Position numbers and translations under genes: made by a program | Notes under the pieces: generated by a model | What the model saw: the letters and a program-made list of their open reading frames with translations, nothing else | Databases searched by the model: none | What the model was told of the DNA's origin: nothing | Part shown: piece after piece, positions 27,421-41,095 of the stretch | How positions within the stretch are numbered: the stretch's first letter is position 1 | Layout: every line of letters begins with the position of its first letter | Assembly: GCF_034190915.1 (NCBI RefSeq) | Contig: NW_026947496.1 | Span: forward strand, 56,926,501 to 56,990,500 | Source of the DNA: Cavia porcellus | Taxonomy: Eukaryota > Chordata > Mammalia > Rodentia > Caviidae | Direction: 5' to 3' | Length of the DNA stretch: 64,000 nucleotides

Positions 27421-30119
27421 AAGAGGAAGTATATAGCATTACAAAGCTTTTACGATTTCAGAGACTTAACAAGTTTTACATTTTCTGCGAATGTTAAAAA
27501 TTTACCATGCATCTAGGATGAGTCTGATATATAGGGGGAATACCATGAGATTAGTTTACTTCTTCAAAAGTACTGAAATGGGCACAATGCCTTTTACATA
27601 GAATTTCAATAAATGAACTTGTTTAATCTTATCTGGCCAAACATGCTCTCAACCTATTGGGGGCACCACACTGTAATGCTTCTGTACATGCACTCTAAAT
27701 CATTAGAGTTTAGATTTTAAAAGTCATATATTGTAAGCCTTATTTTTATGGTCTAGAATAAATAATTGTCTCTGTTTTCATGGATTGTAATGGAGCACAA
27801 GATAAACTTCAACTATGATAGTCTGTGCTTCATATTATTATAACAGTATTACTTTATGATTATATTTTAACAAAAATTCTGAAAATTCTTAATTGAAGTA
27901 TAGAACTAAGTGGTAATCATCTCCAGTGGTTTTTATCAGGGCTATTGAAAAACACAGTCTTTGTTCATTATAAATCAGCTTCAATGAAAAATATACCATA
28001 TGTCTACTACAATATATTATATGCATACTGTAGAGCAATTCCAAAGTTATAATAGGTTATTGAATAGAAAGTCAAAAATTCTTTCTTTCCCCTTCCAGTA
28101 TAAACATTTATTATATTAGGTGCATTTTTGAATCATATGGAACCACTGATGAATATTAGAGTTTATATTTTAAAAGGAACACTTACTTATATTTCACTTG
28201 GCATGCTGAACCTTCTGTAGTCTTTGAAATTATGTAACATCTCAGTCATGGTAGAATATGCAAGTCAATAGATGTATAGACTATATTATCATATAGACTC
28301 AAAAGAAAATCTGACCTAGTTTTGCTGAGGTCAGGAAACATCCATTCTTTTTAAGGACAAAAACATAATCATTCTAAACTTTAAAGCCCATATGGTTTCT
28401 GTTGTAATTATTTAGTTCTGATATTATTCTGATAATTATTTAGTTCTTTAGTTTCTCATGAAACTAGTGATTGACAAGAAATAAACAAGTAGACATCTAT
28501 GTATTCCAATAAAACTTTATTTACAAAAACAAGCTACAGGCCACATTGTACAAGTGGGTCATAGTTTCCTGAACTTTGCTTTAGATCAGTTTTTGTCACC
28601 TAATATGACTGTCATAGTTTCTTAAGCCAGACAGCATTTACATGAATTTTCTAAATTGTGCAAACACATGAAAATAGGACATTTTATGAAAATCTTTCAT
28701 TTTTAAAGCACACAATTATCAAATGGTGAGTTAACCATTGTTGTAGGGCAAATAAAAGGCATCTTGAGAATGACTGGTCCCCGTAGGTAGACTATTAGAG
28801 AGACTGTTACTTTATAAAGAGAAAATAGAACATTAGTTACTCTTCATTAAATGAGAAAACAAAAGCTGCTCAGGAAATATTAAAAGCTTGCGGAGATTGA
28901 GTGAAAAGGGAAATAGATGAGCTATGGCAACAAAAAGAACTATTTCAGTGCATTTTATTGATCATTAACCTTTTGCCTCAGGAGGCATTTGAAAACAACA
29001 GAGAAGAATGTTATTGGGATGGCATGAAATCGCTAATGATGCATGAGAATATACGCTCCAAAATGTCAAAGGTCACAAGAGAAATCACATATTGGCAGAT
29101 AAAATGTTTTTGATATTCTGCTATACAGAAGTAAAAGGGCAAGAAACTGAGCTTTATTTGAAATGTTGGTTTATGGAATTTTTCTGGTATTTAGTAAAAT
29201 TAAAATTGAATTTTGTTCCATATAATATTGTCCTTTCTAGACACCATCATACAAAACAATCTGACAAAATGTTACTGTTATAAACATATTTCTTAATAAC
29301 TATGTATTTTAAAATATTAAGGAATAATGTAAATGTATTAATGGTAATTCAGTAATTTACTGGTACATATTGGCGTTGATTAATGCTTGTTAAAACTCCA
29401 GAACTATTTACTTGTACAGAATCTCAGGCATACAATATATTTCTCCCCAGTTTATTCTTCCTGTGCCTAGAAGTGTTTAAAACATGTCTACGAGTATAAT
29501 TTTAAATACCAGAATAAATTCAATTGAGACTATTTTTTTGTAGAGCAAAATAGCCTGTAAATTAGAAAGACTTGAAAATTCTACCCAATTATACACTTTT
29601 ATATGTCATCATAAAAACACTGATGTGCTAAGAAATCCTTACTGTTTATAGAAATATTGCACAATTATGAATTTATATGTATTTATTAAACTGCTTTATT
29701 TGGAAAATAATTCAACATTACCTTTTAAAATAAACCCATTCTGAACAATTAAATCTTGTTGATACAGTAATATAATTAAGATAAAAATGAAATATAAACT
29801 AAAAATACTAATGTAAGTGCACAATAGATTTCTAGACTTTTATTAACAATGGTATATAGCCTGTCTGAAGATACTGTAATGTTTATCACTCATGGTATAA
29901 ATAAAAGGACCAAGGACATGTCAAAAAAAATTCTGGGTTATTCTGTGGAGATTCTTTTAAAGATCTAAAATGAGTTGGCCTCTGAATTTTAAGCTACAAC
30001 AAAACAAAAACAACATCAGCAGCCACTGTTTACTTTAGGCTGCCAATTTCTTCCCATGTTAAGGTCTCAATACAATCAATTCTAGCCTAAAATTTTTCTA
30101 AGTTTTTTATTCGTCTCCT
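27421..30119. other. Intergenic, possible conserved noncoding stretch
   Basis: Largely repeat-free to my reading apart from the relic at 28430-28595. 28870-29110 has moderately complex sequence and could be a conserved noncoding element near CNTN3, which only alignment can tell. Confidence 0.45.
28430..28595 (+). mobile_element. Ancient mammalian interspersed repeat
   Basis: caataaaactttatttacaa followed by aaacaagctacaggccacat and gtgggtcatagtttcctgaa is a string found in many mammalian interspersed repeats. I cannot name the family. Confidence 0.4.
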
Positions 30120-30820
30120 TTACTGGAGTCCAGTTCAACAGAGACTCCCACTGGGATGACAACACTAACCACTTAAAAAGTATCTCCACCTTAATTCGAC
30201 TCAGTGGCCAGTATGTTTTTAAAGCCAATTAAATCATACCACGCTACTGTTCAGCTCAAAACATTATATTGTTTTCTATTTTATTGACCTAAAAAACTAA
30301 TTCCTTCTCATGTTCTAAAGTACTTAAATGCTCTCAGGGTCTTATTTCTTCTGAATCCATTTTCCCTACCAGTCCTCTCTTCTTGCTTAAAATTTTGGTG
30401 TTGGGCATGTACTTCAGTGGCACAGTGCCTGCCTGGCAAGAGCAAGTTCTTGAGTTCAATTTTTGGTACAGAAAAAAAAAAAAAAAAAAGCCTTTGATTT
30501 ACTGATTTCTTTGTTTAGATAACTATGCTGTTTTAACTCCTCCTATGGTTAGAAATGCTTTCCTTTTTGCTGTTTATTGAAATCTCTTACCTTGACTTCT
30601 TGTTCTGAAATTCTCTTTCTTTCCCATTGCTATTATTAATCAATTTGCTCTTTCACAGAATGTAGCTATTTGATTAACTCTTGCATCATTGTTTCTGGCC
30701 TATCACTTCTTGTAGCATGGAAGTTCCATGAGGGTAGGCGTGCTATATTTCTTGCTGACTGCCATATTCTAGTATCTAGCATGATGACCCACCCTCAATC
30801 GATAATAAGAACAAATGAGG
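30120..30820 (+). mobile_element. L2/MIR-like relic, interrupted by an ID
   Basis: Motifs such as aaatcataccacgctactgt, ctctcagggtcttatttctt and, after the ID, ccttgacttcttgttctgaa and gaagttccatgagggtaggc follow an L2 3'-end-like layout. Strongly diverged. Confidence 0.45.
30399..30490 (+). mobile_element. ID SINE, degenerate
   Basis: It begins tgttgggcatgtacttcagt, has a B-box remnant tgagttcaattttt, and ends in an 18-nt A-run. It is inserted in the L2 relic. No clear flanking duplication. Confidence 0.65.
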
Positions 30821-31479
30821 TACTCATGAAAAACAAAATTTCTCCAGATTTGAGAATAATACCACAATGAAATCCCATATTCATCTGAAGAGGAAATAAT
30901 AACTTTAAGTAAAAGCCCACCAAGAGTCCTTTGTGAAACCCATGGTTGTTTAACTGATGACCTTGCAATGTAACTTGAGATGTTTAAATTCCCTTGAAAA
31001 CCCATGATGTCACTCAACTCTCCAATTATAATGCAGAAAGTCTGCTTTAGTATCTCCAACTTGCTTTCCTCATAAAATCCTTGGAACACCGTCAGGGGGG
31101 GCTCTTACTCTTTGGGAGCGATCCCTGTCAGGCCCACTGGTATAATTAACTGTCTCCTTAATCTCCTCATTTCTTTCCATGCTTGGTCTCTTTTCTGTAA
31201 CACTTATGCATTTATACACAAAGACACTGGAAGTTTTATTATTATTTCCCATGTCCTTATTATATATTTTTTTAAAATAATCACATTTCTAATGGGAGAT
31301 TAAATATAAAAAACAGTAAGGAAAATATTGCAATAATGAAAGTGAAAAGAAAAGGAAAAAACCTTTTATTTATGGCTTAAAAGTTCAGACGCGTTTAAGA
31401 ACAGAGTAATTTTACTGATTTCCTATTTCCAAATTCAACAGAGCCTGACCTGAAGAATCCTCTAACAAGATATTGTCAC

Positions 31480-31645
31480 AGTTAATCACAACTACTTATT
31501 GAACTCTACTAGATGCTAGACACTGTGTTTTGTGCTCTACATGAATTTTGTGTTGACTCTCAATGCTTTATTGAGTGGTATGATGTTTATCTTCATCTTT
31601 GCAGATTAGGGAATCTGGATTCTAATAGGCCACAAAAGAAGAATA
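31480..31645 (-). mobile_element. MIR SINE, antisense
   Basis: tactagatgctagacactgt, gctctacatgaattttgtgt and catctttgcagattagggaa are in MIR antisense order. Diverged. Confidence 0.55.
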
Positions 31646-32278
31646 TTTGAACAATCATGTGCTAGGCTTACAAAAAATGTGAAAATTTTACCACTACAAT
31701 GATTAATTATTTATGGCTCTTAATTTCTGTCCCTTAGTGTTAGTGGAGGACAGATAAACTTTGCTTGCTTAATTCATGCAGAAATGTTAGAAAGATATTG
31801 AATGATATATATCGTATTGAAATATATAAAAGAATGATTCACAATTCAGTTTTGCTAGTTCAGTTTATTAGTTCTTTTATTGATTATTTGCCTACCAATT
31901 ACCAAGCAGCACACTATACATCAGGAATATAAAGATAAACACATCTCTTTCCCTGGAGTTACTTCTTGTCATTTAATAGACAAATAACCAGTTATAATAA
32001 GCTTTTGTAACTCCTAAATAGGAGTTATGGAAAATTTTTCAAAAGTTAAATATATGCCTCATTTCTAAGTAAATAAATTAGAACTAATTAAACCAGAATT
32101 GGATGATTTCATGCTATAACAAAAGTTAAAGGAACACATAATTAAATATATGAAGACTATACATGTTAGTATATAGAGCATAACAGAACAGAACTTTTCA
32201 TTAAAGGAACAGAATCAAAGGAACAGTAAAATCCACATTACTGTTAAGGAATAAAATACATTCCATAAAGAATTTGCA

Positions 32279-32472
32279 TTGTGGTAGTGTGCGATCCTAA
32301 TCTCAGCACTCTGGGAGGCTGAAGTAGGAGTTTAAACTGCTTATGTAAACATACGCAATTTACAGACCTGATCAGATCCAGTCTCAAAATAATGGCTAAA
32401 TGCAAAGGCTCAGTGCAAAGGTCCTGGGTTTGATGCCATGCAACATCAGAAAAAAGAAAAACAAAAGAAAAG
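32279..32472 (+). mobile_element. B1-ID dimeric SINE, diverged
   Basis: The B1 part is recognisable from tcctaatctcagcactctgg and gaggctgaagtaggag. A later ID-like part has aaaggtcctgggtttgatgc and an A-rich tail. A middle section is degraded. Confidence 0.6.
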
Positions 32473-33804
32473 AATTTTCTATTTACAAATATATCCTATT
32501 TTCCAAATTCCTGTAACATTATTTATTTTAGAGATAAAACTATTAGATGATGACAGCTCTGTGGAAAGCTTCACAGAGTCTAAAGTTAGTTCTTTAGTGT
32601 TACTGCCTGACAGATGGTTTTGACTTTTACATTCCCACAAAAAAAGACATTTACCCCTTTGCAAAAAACTATCTAAGTTGGTTTCCAATAATTCTTAAGG
32701 ATAACATTAGCTTCTTGAATAGACAGCTATGAAATGTCCAACATATGTATTCAATATATTTGACAGCCAGTTGCCTTGCAAACTAAGTGATATTTTTATA
32801 TGGACAAGTCTAATTTAAAGAATCTTTACAAGCTAACATTATTAGAACTATGAACATATAGGTGTGTAACACACATAGGGAAGACTTTCCACATTCATTA
32901 AATAGAAAATATAAAATGTAGACCATGTGAGACAAATATGTTATCTTAATCCTATTCTGAAATTCACCCTGAGGAATCAACTAAGCTCGGTGGTGGGGGG
33001 AGACTGGAGGCAAAGATTAAGAATATGTACTAATGGAGAGAAAGGGACCCCAAAGTTCTTTTGGCAAGGTATTTAATACAGTTCTCTAGGAAAGTGATAA
33101 GTTGAAAAAATGTCTCCCTATGAACCCTTGAAAGCAATATTTCAAAGTGACCTATGAAAATGACTCTCCAGGGATTCTTGATCTTGGGTTTCTCCTGGAT
33201 AGTGGCTTTCTAGATAGTCAGAGTTCTTAGCTGACAATGTAGTGGTCCAAGAAGCCAACATGGAAATACCAGTTTTCTGAAAGTCTGGACTAAGAACTGA
33301 CCTGAGCATCACTTCCCTCATGTTCATTGGTCAAGCAGTCACTGGCCAATTCAGCTGGATGAGGAAGGAAACACTCCTCACAACCTGGTGGATATATGCC
33401 CCAGATTTGTAGCCATCTATAATCTGCCATGATCAGAAACTGAAGAAACTAATGGCCACTGGATATTGATATATAAATCCTTTTCAGTCTCCTTAGCTTT
33501 TTCTGATGAGAAACAATTGTAAGTAACGCAACATATAAAATCAAATCCCAGATGAAGGACAGAAAAAAGCTGCTCACCCTTATCATGGAGATTAACATAC
33601 TACCTCAGGCCTGAGGTAAGAGAAAGGGGTAATTTTATATTGTCTTCTTAGGATTAACTTTAGCTGGAAAGGATAAGTGTGGATAGGAAATATATATATA
33701 TAAACCAAACACTTGAAAGTGAACAGACATGTCATTGGATTGTCAGAAATTATATGGGCAGGTGCAGAAATCATCGGCATTACAAAATATATTTAAAGGG
33801 ACAG

Positions 33805-34197
33805 TGTTTAGCTACTTTTCCCTTGTTGCTGAGATAAAATGCCTGATGCACCAAAATGAAGGAAGGAAAGGTTTATTTAGCTTACAACTTGTGGAGATTT
33901 CAGTCCATACTTGGCTGGCCCCAAGGCAGTATGGCGTAGCTGAGGGGCAACTGTTCACGGGAGCTGAGACATATACCAAAAACAATAAGAATGAAAAGGC
34001 AAAAAAGAGGAACAAGCCAATTTCCTCTCTTATACTGTATGCAAGCTATCCACCCCAGAGCTGATGCAGCACTCACACCACCAGTCCTATCTATAGACAA
34101 TGAGCCAATCACAAACTCTAGATTCAGCCATCTTTCAAAGACTTGCCCCCACGACTGCCTGAGGTTTTGGGGGAACATCTAGACACAAAACATAACA
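33805..34197 (-). mobile_element. MaLR-like LTR, antisense, about 390 bp
   Basis: It opens TGTTTAGCTACTTTTCCC and contains ggaaggaaaggtttattt, tcagtccatacttggctgg and tgaggttttgggggaaca, closing with ACATAACA. It is the longest of the four related LTRs here. The flanking bases (gacag and agtag) do not form an exact duplication. ORFs of 62-111 codons in this interval are repeat-derived. Confidence 0.7.
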
Positions 34198-36435
34198 AGT
34201 AGTGAGAAAAATAAGATATTCATGGTATATCCAAGAGTTTTGTATGTTTGTAGTGATTTTACAACAGTACTGAACCATTTTTTCTTTATACATGCCTAAA
34301 AAATTAAATATGTACTGTGTGTTTAAATTGAGGTGAGTGTTTAAATTGAGGGGAGCATTTAATGGAAACTGTAGATAAAGCTAATGATGACCTATTCTAC
34401 AACTTGTAGCCCAAGTACTGCCATCCCATGCCAAAGTAATTACATATTACTACTAGTTTAACAGATTTCCTTCTAGATTTTCCTAATAAATGCATGCCTA
34501 TGAAAATATCATTTAAAGTTTTCATGCAAATGAAACCATTATCAATTTTCATGTTATATTTGCCTTTATTAAATTGTGATGAATATATTTTACTCATAAA
34601 TTTCTTTTTATTACAGCATTGTATACTAATGTATAGCATAAATACACTGTGTCTTATTTAATCATTTTTTTTTATTCTGAAGGCATGAAGATTGCTCTTA
34701 ATACTTTCCTCTCACAGAAGGGAATTCAGTGAGTATCTGTCTCATAGGTCTTAGCATATATTTTGATGAACATAATAAAATTTTCAACTCTCAGATCTAA
34801 AAGGCAATGTTATACTTATATTCATAATATTTATGGACTTAAATCATATTTGTGTCCTATCACAGTTATTTTCATTCATTTGTATAATAATGAATGTTGT
34901 ATTTGCTAACTCAAAATTGTTATGTAATTGATATATCTGAGAAATTATGATTCAGAATGACTGAGGAGGGCCTCAGTTTTCTTTTTTAGACAGCTCTGAA
35001 ATCTTCTCACTGTTCTCTTTCACCTTTCTTAAAAGTATTTCACAATAGAAGGCCTTACCATGTGCATTCCAGTCTCTAGTATGGCAGCAAAATCTACATT
35101 ATAACCTCTGATATTCTAATAGAAAGAAATGTAGAACAAGCCAGTATTTCTAAACCTCTGTGACATTAACACCAGCGTACATTGCAAACATGTGTGCAGA
35201 GGGAATTTCTGGGCTCTTAAGACACTGGACTTTCCAGAGACTACCAGGAAATGGGGAGATATCAGTCAAAGGGCATAGTGTTCTGGGAGACAAGAACAAT
35301 ATGAATTTTTTTGAAACCTATGTGACTATACTAGGTAATAAGGTATTGCTTAAAGAATAGATTTTAAATGTTCTTGCCACAAAATAATAAGTGAGTGGCA
35401 GATATGTTAATTTTCCTGTTTTCAACATTGTATACATATATCATAAAACTACACTGTAATCTAAGTATTATTCCTTGTCAAAGATAAAATGAAATTTTAA
35501 AAAGAAAAATATTCAGTAGAATATGTGCTAAAAAATTTTAAAAAAATAAAAAAAAACTTCAAACACTTTCTATCCCCAGACAGTTAGTTTAAGAGTTGAA
35601 AAGCTTTTTCAGATTTTTCTGCTGGTAGGAAATGACTAATTGTTTTGAAAGTGAGAAGTGGTCTGAAGTTTCTCCATGAAAAATAAAATATCCAAATTGG
35701 TCTGTTTAATTAAGGAGCTTTTCTTCTTAAAATCACAATGTCAAGATCAAACTCCATTTTTGCTTTAGACTCTGGCTAACTTTCTCACAAGTGCCTCATA
35801 AATGAGCCTGGTGCTATAAAAAATGTCATACAAATTTTAAAACTGTTTAGTATTTTCATGAGATTTTTTTTCTTTTTAAAATCTCATTTAATTTCAAGGA
35901 AGAATAATTGGAGTTGACTGAATAGAGATTTGTGGTCCTAAAATTATTTACATTATGACCATTTAGGGAAACCTTTCATGAAAAATAATGAAAGATGACT
36001 GTTCTTCCCTTTTTGATCTCCTTTTGAAACTTCAGGAAAAGTTATAGGCTTCCAATAGGGTGTTTGTCATGTTAGTTTTTAATTTGAGCATCAAACAAGT
36101 ACAGACATGTGATAAAAGTAAATTAAAATACGGAAAAATTCAGGAAGTATTTTGAATATTAAGATGAAAAGTTTCTACATCTTGCAGTATTTTGAATAGG
36201 AGAAAAGCAAAAATAAAATGCTGGAATATTGGCAAGTTGCCCCTTGAACTGCCAGGATAACTGCTTTACTTGCATGGTCAGTATCACTATTGTTGGGATA
36301 TTGAAGCCAGGGCCTTACACTGACATTTAGCCCGAGTTCTTCTATTATTTTATTATACTACATTAAAGGTAAGAGCTTCTCATTTTCATGGTGTTATGTG
36401 TGTAAATAAAGTTAGAGTTTTCTGTAACCAGAAAA
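34198..36435. other. Intergenic, no gene seen
   Basis: AT-rich DNA with a small tandem duplication of gtgtttaaattgagg at about 34318-34352. No recognisable gene or SINE. Confidence 0.55.
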
Positions 36436-36572
36436 ACACACGTGTGTGCATACACATACACATACAAAATCAAATAATCAAAGCCATTTTGCAGAAAAAG
36501 AACACAACAAAAGGCATCACACTACCTGACTTCAAAACATTGAAAACCTATACTAAACAGATAGCATTAAGT

Positions 36573-36612
<40 letters not shown>

Positions 36613-37985
36613 TAGAAAACCTAGAAGCAAACTTAGGCATCTACATCTGACTTTCACTAAAGGTGCAAGGAACACACAGTGGAGAAAGAAAAATTTTCTC
36701 AAAACAGTGTTGGGATAATTAAAAATCTGTGTGAAGAAGAATTGAATTAGATCCCAATCTCTCACAGTTACAGAAATCAACTAAAAAGTAAATGTAAGAT
36801 ATGAAACTATAAAACTACTAGAATAAAACACAGGTAAAACATTTAATTTCACTACATTGGAATAGGCGGTGAGTTCATTGGGCAAGATCTCAAAAGCACA
36901 AAACACAAAAGCGAACACAGACAACTGGGAATACATCAAATTAAGAAGCTTCTGCACAACAAGAAAAATAATGAAATAAGTACAATATGAGAAAAGGTAT
37001 TTGCGAAATATGTATCTGACTAGGAATTAGTAACAAGAATAATAAAGAACTTCAAAAACTAAATATCAAAAAATACAAATTATTTGATATAAAAAGAGGC
37101 AATAGACAAAAATAAATCTTAAATAAATGTCCAAAAATATATGGGAAAATTACCTAACATTACTAACCATCAGGAGAATTAAAATCAAAACCACAATGAG
37201 ATATTATTATCAAAAGGACAAAAAAATGCCAGCAGGATACAAAGAGGAGGAAGCACTTGGTCACTGTTTGTGGTAGTGTAAATTACTAAGTATTATGGAA
37301 AACAGTATCATGTCTCCTGAAAACTAAAAATAGAAATATACTATAATTAAAGGAAATAAAATCAATACATCAAAGATACAGGTACACTTCCATGTTTATC
37401 TTCGTACTATTCACAATAGCTGACTAAACAATCTACATGCCATCCACCTGTGAATGGTGAAGAAAATATGGTATACATTCATAATGAAATATTATTCAGC
37501 AAAAAGACTGAAATTCTGTCATTTTTAATAACACAGATAAACCAAGAGAACATAAAGTTAAGTAAAATGATCTGGGTATATAAAGACATTACTGCGTGAT
37601 CTCACTAATTTGCAGAATCTAGGAACATTGATTTTAAAGTTAAGAGCGCAAAATCTAGATAAGTTGATTTACAGAAGTCAGGAGCACATTTTTTCCTATA
37701 GCATGGGAAATGGGTGGAGATAGAGAAGAAGAGAGACAAAATGCTGGTCACTGGGTACTAAGCTACAGTTAGAAGAAACGGTTGTTTTCTATTGCACAGT
37801 ACTGTGAGTAGATACAAATTTCAAAAAGCTAGAAGAGAGGATCTTTTTACCATAGAGAAATGATAAATGTTTGAGGAAATAACTATGTATAACTAGATCT
37901 TCATATATGACATGTCTTGTATGGAAGCATTGCATAGTACTTCATTAGTACGTGTAAATTTTATGACAGTTTAAATTAATCAATC
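36436..37985 (+). mobile_element. 5'-truncated L1: ORF2 end and 3' UTR
   Basis: A plus-strand L1 starting within ORF2 near a GITLPDF-encoding segment (36518-36535). It runs through catcaaattaagaagcttct, the aatcaaaaccacaatgagat landmark and caatagctgactaaacaat to a 3' UTR with atgggaaatgggtggagat near 37710. It ends around tcaatcaataaatgaacg. Frameshifts and stops are frequent, so it is inactive. An (AC)n tract interrupts ORF2 at 36575-36608. About 1.5 kb survives of a 6-7 kb element. Confidence 0.85.
36575..36608. repeat. (AC)17 microsatellite within L1
   Basis: A pure 34-bp AC dinucleotide run interrupting the L1 ORF2 sequence. It generates Val/Cys- or Thr/His-rich shadow frames on the two strands. 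Confidence 0.95.
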
Positions 37986-38813
37986 AATAAATGAACGACC
38001 CAAGGTTTTTTAGCTATTCTCACCTGTTTCCAGAGAGCACCTGGGTCTCCTAGATTTCAAAAAACAAATCATTTCAACTGTGAATTGATGCCCAAAACAT
38101 TCTAAGTAAAAGACATTTCTATTACTAAAGGAAATTTGGAGGGATTAACTTAATCTAAAAGCACTAAGCAGTTGAATGACAGATTCAGGACTTGCTGGCT
38201 AGCTGATTCCAAAGCACAGAATCTTAATCATCTTCCACTCTCTCCTATCTTCACACTGAAAACACAATTTATATGTAACTACCATGAGTGGATTTCTATG
38301 CTCACAGCTCTGCATGATTTCTTTCCTACCAATCTGTTGCTCAGATCTAGAAAGAGCTTCTCTTGGACAGGTTCTCATCTGTGCAAAGTCCTTTTGGGAG
38401 CATTCTAAGTTCTAGTGTCTCTGCAGATCAGCTGGGGTGCAACCACTGTCCCCAATACCTCTATCTGCTAGCGGCCCTTAAGTATATATTTGGAGAAAGC
38501 TTTTCTTCTTACATTGTTTTCCAGACTTTTTATCACTAGGAGATAAAGCCCCTGAGAGGAGTTATCTTGTCTTGCATCTCTCATCCTACAGTTACTTCTG
38601 AAACTCTGGATGAATGAATGAACCATCCTTTGAACTAGATACTGTTATGATGGATACTTAATGATTGATTCTTAAAGAATGACCAAGAATTTAAAGCCTG
38701 ATATTGTTGGATGTACTAGATAATGCTGTCGAGTACTCATGAACCAGACTAGGCTAGAGTCTCTTGTATTTAGCTCGAGTAACTTCTGGCAATCCTATCA
38801 GATATATTCTTTT

Positions 38814-38906
38814 TTTATTTATTTATTTTCTTGTACCAGGGATCAAACTCACAACCTTGTACTTACCAGGCAGGTGCTTGAGCCATTGAGCTAAATCCCC
38901 AGCCCT
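38814..38906 (-). mobile_element. ID SINE with perfect 14-nt target duplication
   Basis: Antisense: ttgtaccagggatcaaactc through gagctaaatccccagccc, with a T-rich start. Direct repeats agatatattctttt at 38800-38813 and 38907-38920 mark the insertion site. Confidence 0.9.
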
Positions 38907-39937
38907 AGATATATTCTTTTGCTGGTGCCATTTCAGAGATGAAGGTTATTTGTTTGAAGCTATTTTTAAAGGAGTAATCTGCTTCCCTACAGTTATTTAG
39001 GGGCAGAATTCTAACCTGATCTATGTCTGGAAACAAATATTCTTAATCACTTAGCACTTAATCATTTAGCTTTCTTTGCCAATTTATTAACTTTCTCTAT
39101 ACAAATGGTCTACTCTTTATAATTATTTTAAATTCATTTTATAATATCTCTTATTCTCCTAATGATCATAATTTATAAACTCCAGAGCAGCAAAGAAGAT
39201 AAAAATCAAACAAAATAGATAGAGGAGAGTAAAAGCAAATGATAAAAAATTTATTGGTTTAATCCAACAACTAGGTACAGAGTACATTTGGAGAAGTCCT
39301 GCAAGGTAAGAGGAATAGGCCAGACACCAAGAGACAAATAACAGAAGCATTTTTCTGTGCTAATTTACATCTCTTATCCGAGATTAATTCTCCATGAAAG
39401 TTCAAGAGTTAATTATCGCCTACATATTAAGGAAGATATGTTAATTTAGGGCATGGACTTTAAATAAAAAGAGCAGAAAAATCTAACAATTTAAATAAAC
39501 TATATTCCAAAGAGTTTATATGTTTTCCCTTAAAAGAATGGCACAATTTACTCATTGCTTATTTCATAATTGCGGCTGTGGATTGCTTTTACCAACAATA
39601 TTTACTAAAGTAAATCCAAATTGCAATCCCTATCAGGGCAATTTCCACTGCTAAATAGTAAAATACCTTCAAAAAAGAGCCAAATTAAGATTAATTTTCA
39701 ATAAATAAGGTGGAATTATAAGAGGAATGGGAGATTATTTTGATTTTTTATTTTAAAGAGAAAAGCAATACAAATAATGATAGAGAATTTCAAAAGAAAA
39801 CAATAGGAAATTAACACTGATTAATACTGTATATTGTTATCTTCAAAGTAACTACTCAGATACAGCAATGCATAATTTATCAAATAATATAAGCACAAAC
39901 TTTTTTAAGGAACTAAAAGAAATTAGTAGCATAACTT

Positions 39938-40028
39938 TCTTAACTTTTATATATAATATATATATACTATATATTGACATAATACATTGATATTGATAAA
40001 ATATATATTGATATATGGATATATTTAT
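39938..40028. repeat. AT-rich low-complexity tract
   Basis: A succession of tatata and gatatat motifs at the 3' end of the minus-strand L1. It may be the degraded poly(A) tail and target site of that insertion. Confidence 0.6.
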
Positions 40029-40029
40029 T

Positions 40030-41095
40030 TATTTCACATCATTTCTTTTTCTCCTATCTAGTTGTTCTTTCCTTTTGAGTAGTTTCTTTTCCTTTCACAA
40101 GATCTATTGTAGATTTAAGATTTTATTTATCTTTTCAGTTTCTTACATGAAGTAAACAATGTGATATTTACACAAGTTTGATTTATTTTGCTTATGAGTA
40201 TGGTTTCTAGCCGCATCTGTTTACCTATAAAAGCCTTGAGTTTACACTATTTTTATAGCTGAGTAGTACTCCATCATCTAAAAATATCACTATTTTTATT
40301 CATTCCATTGTTGATACATAATTGAGGTATTTCCAAGATTTAGCTATAATAAATTGTACTGTTATAAACATGGGTGCACACATATTACTGTGGTATGATG
40401 TTTTTTAAATCTTCTGGGAAAATATCCAGAAGAAGAGTATCTTCAAACAGGACCTCTAATTGCAATTTTTTGAGGAATCTCCAAACTGATTTACACAATT
40501 GTCTTACCACTCTATACTCCCACCAACAGTGGAGAAGGACTCCCCTCTTTTTTTTTTTTTTTAATTTGGCACAGCCCTGCTAGCACATTAATGGTTGATT
40601 TCTTCATGACAGCCATTCCTTCTATGTTAAGAGGGAATCTCAATGATGTTTTAATTTGCATTTGTCAAGTGACCCATGATGTTGAACTTTATTTTCATAT
40701 ATTTATTTACCATTTGTATTTACTCATCTGAGAAATATGTATTCATCTCAGATGCCCATTTTTGGATTGGATCTTTGAGTTTGGAGGCCTGGTTTTTTTC
40801 AATTCTTTATATGTTCTGGATAGAAGTCATTTGTTTGAGGGACAGTTGACTAAAAATTTTTTCCCACTCAGTGGATTTTCTTTTCATTTTGTTGGCAATT
40901 GTTTTGACATGCAAAAATCTTTTAATAAGGGGCTGGGGATTTAGCTCAGCGGCATAAGCGCCTGCCTTGCAAGCAGGCAGTCGTGAGTTCGATCCCTGGT
41001 ACCGATAAAAAACAAAAAAGACAAAGAAAAAAGTGCAAAAACCTTTTAATAAGATGAGATCCCAGTTGTTGATTCTTACAGTATCATGTCATCCT
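40030..41095 (-). mobile_element. L1 3' segment of a twin-primed insertion
   Basis: Reverse complement of L1 ORF2 C-terminal and 3' UTR sequence, with the 3' end at the low coordinate: tgatttattttgcttatgag near 40185, gctgagtagtactccatc near 40257, ctcccaccaacagtggagaa near 40520. It breaks off at about 41095, where the orientation flips to plus-strand ORF2. An ID element interrupts it at 40930-41033. Confidence 0.8.
40930..41033 (+). mobile_element. ID SINE with 20-nt target duplication
   Basis: A near-intact tRNA-derived SINE: gggctggggatttagctcag (A-box region) through gttcgatccctggtacc (B-box GTTCGATCC) and an A-rich tail. It is flanked by 20-nt direct repeats at 40910-40929 and 41034-41053 with one mismatch, so it inserted by target-primed retrotransposition into an older L1. 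It is not a functional tRNA gene: no mature 3' half and no cloverleaf constraint. Confidence 0.92.

Noticed and set aside
40930..41033. tRNA-like A and B boxes suggesting a tRNA gene
   Set aside because: The sequence continues into an A-rich tail and is flanked by target-site duplications, so it is an ID SINE, not a tRNA gene.
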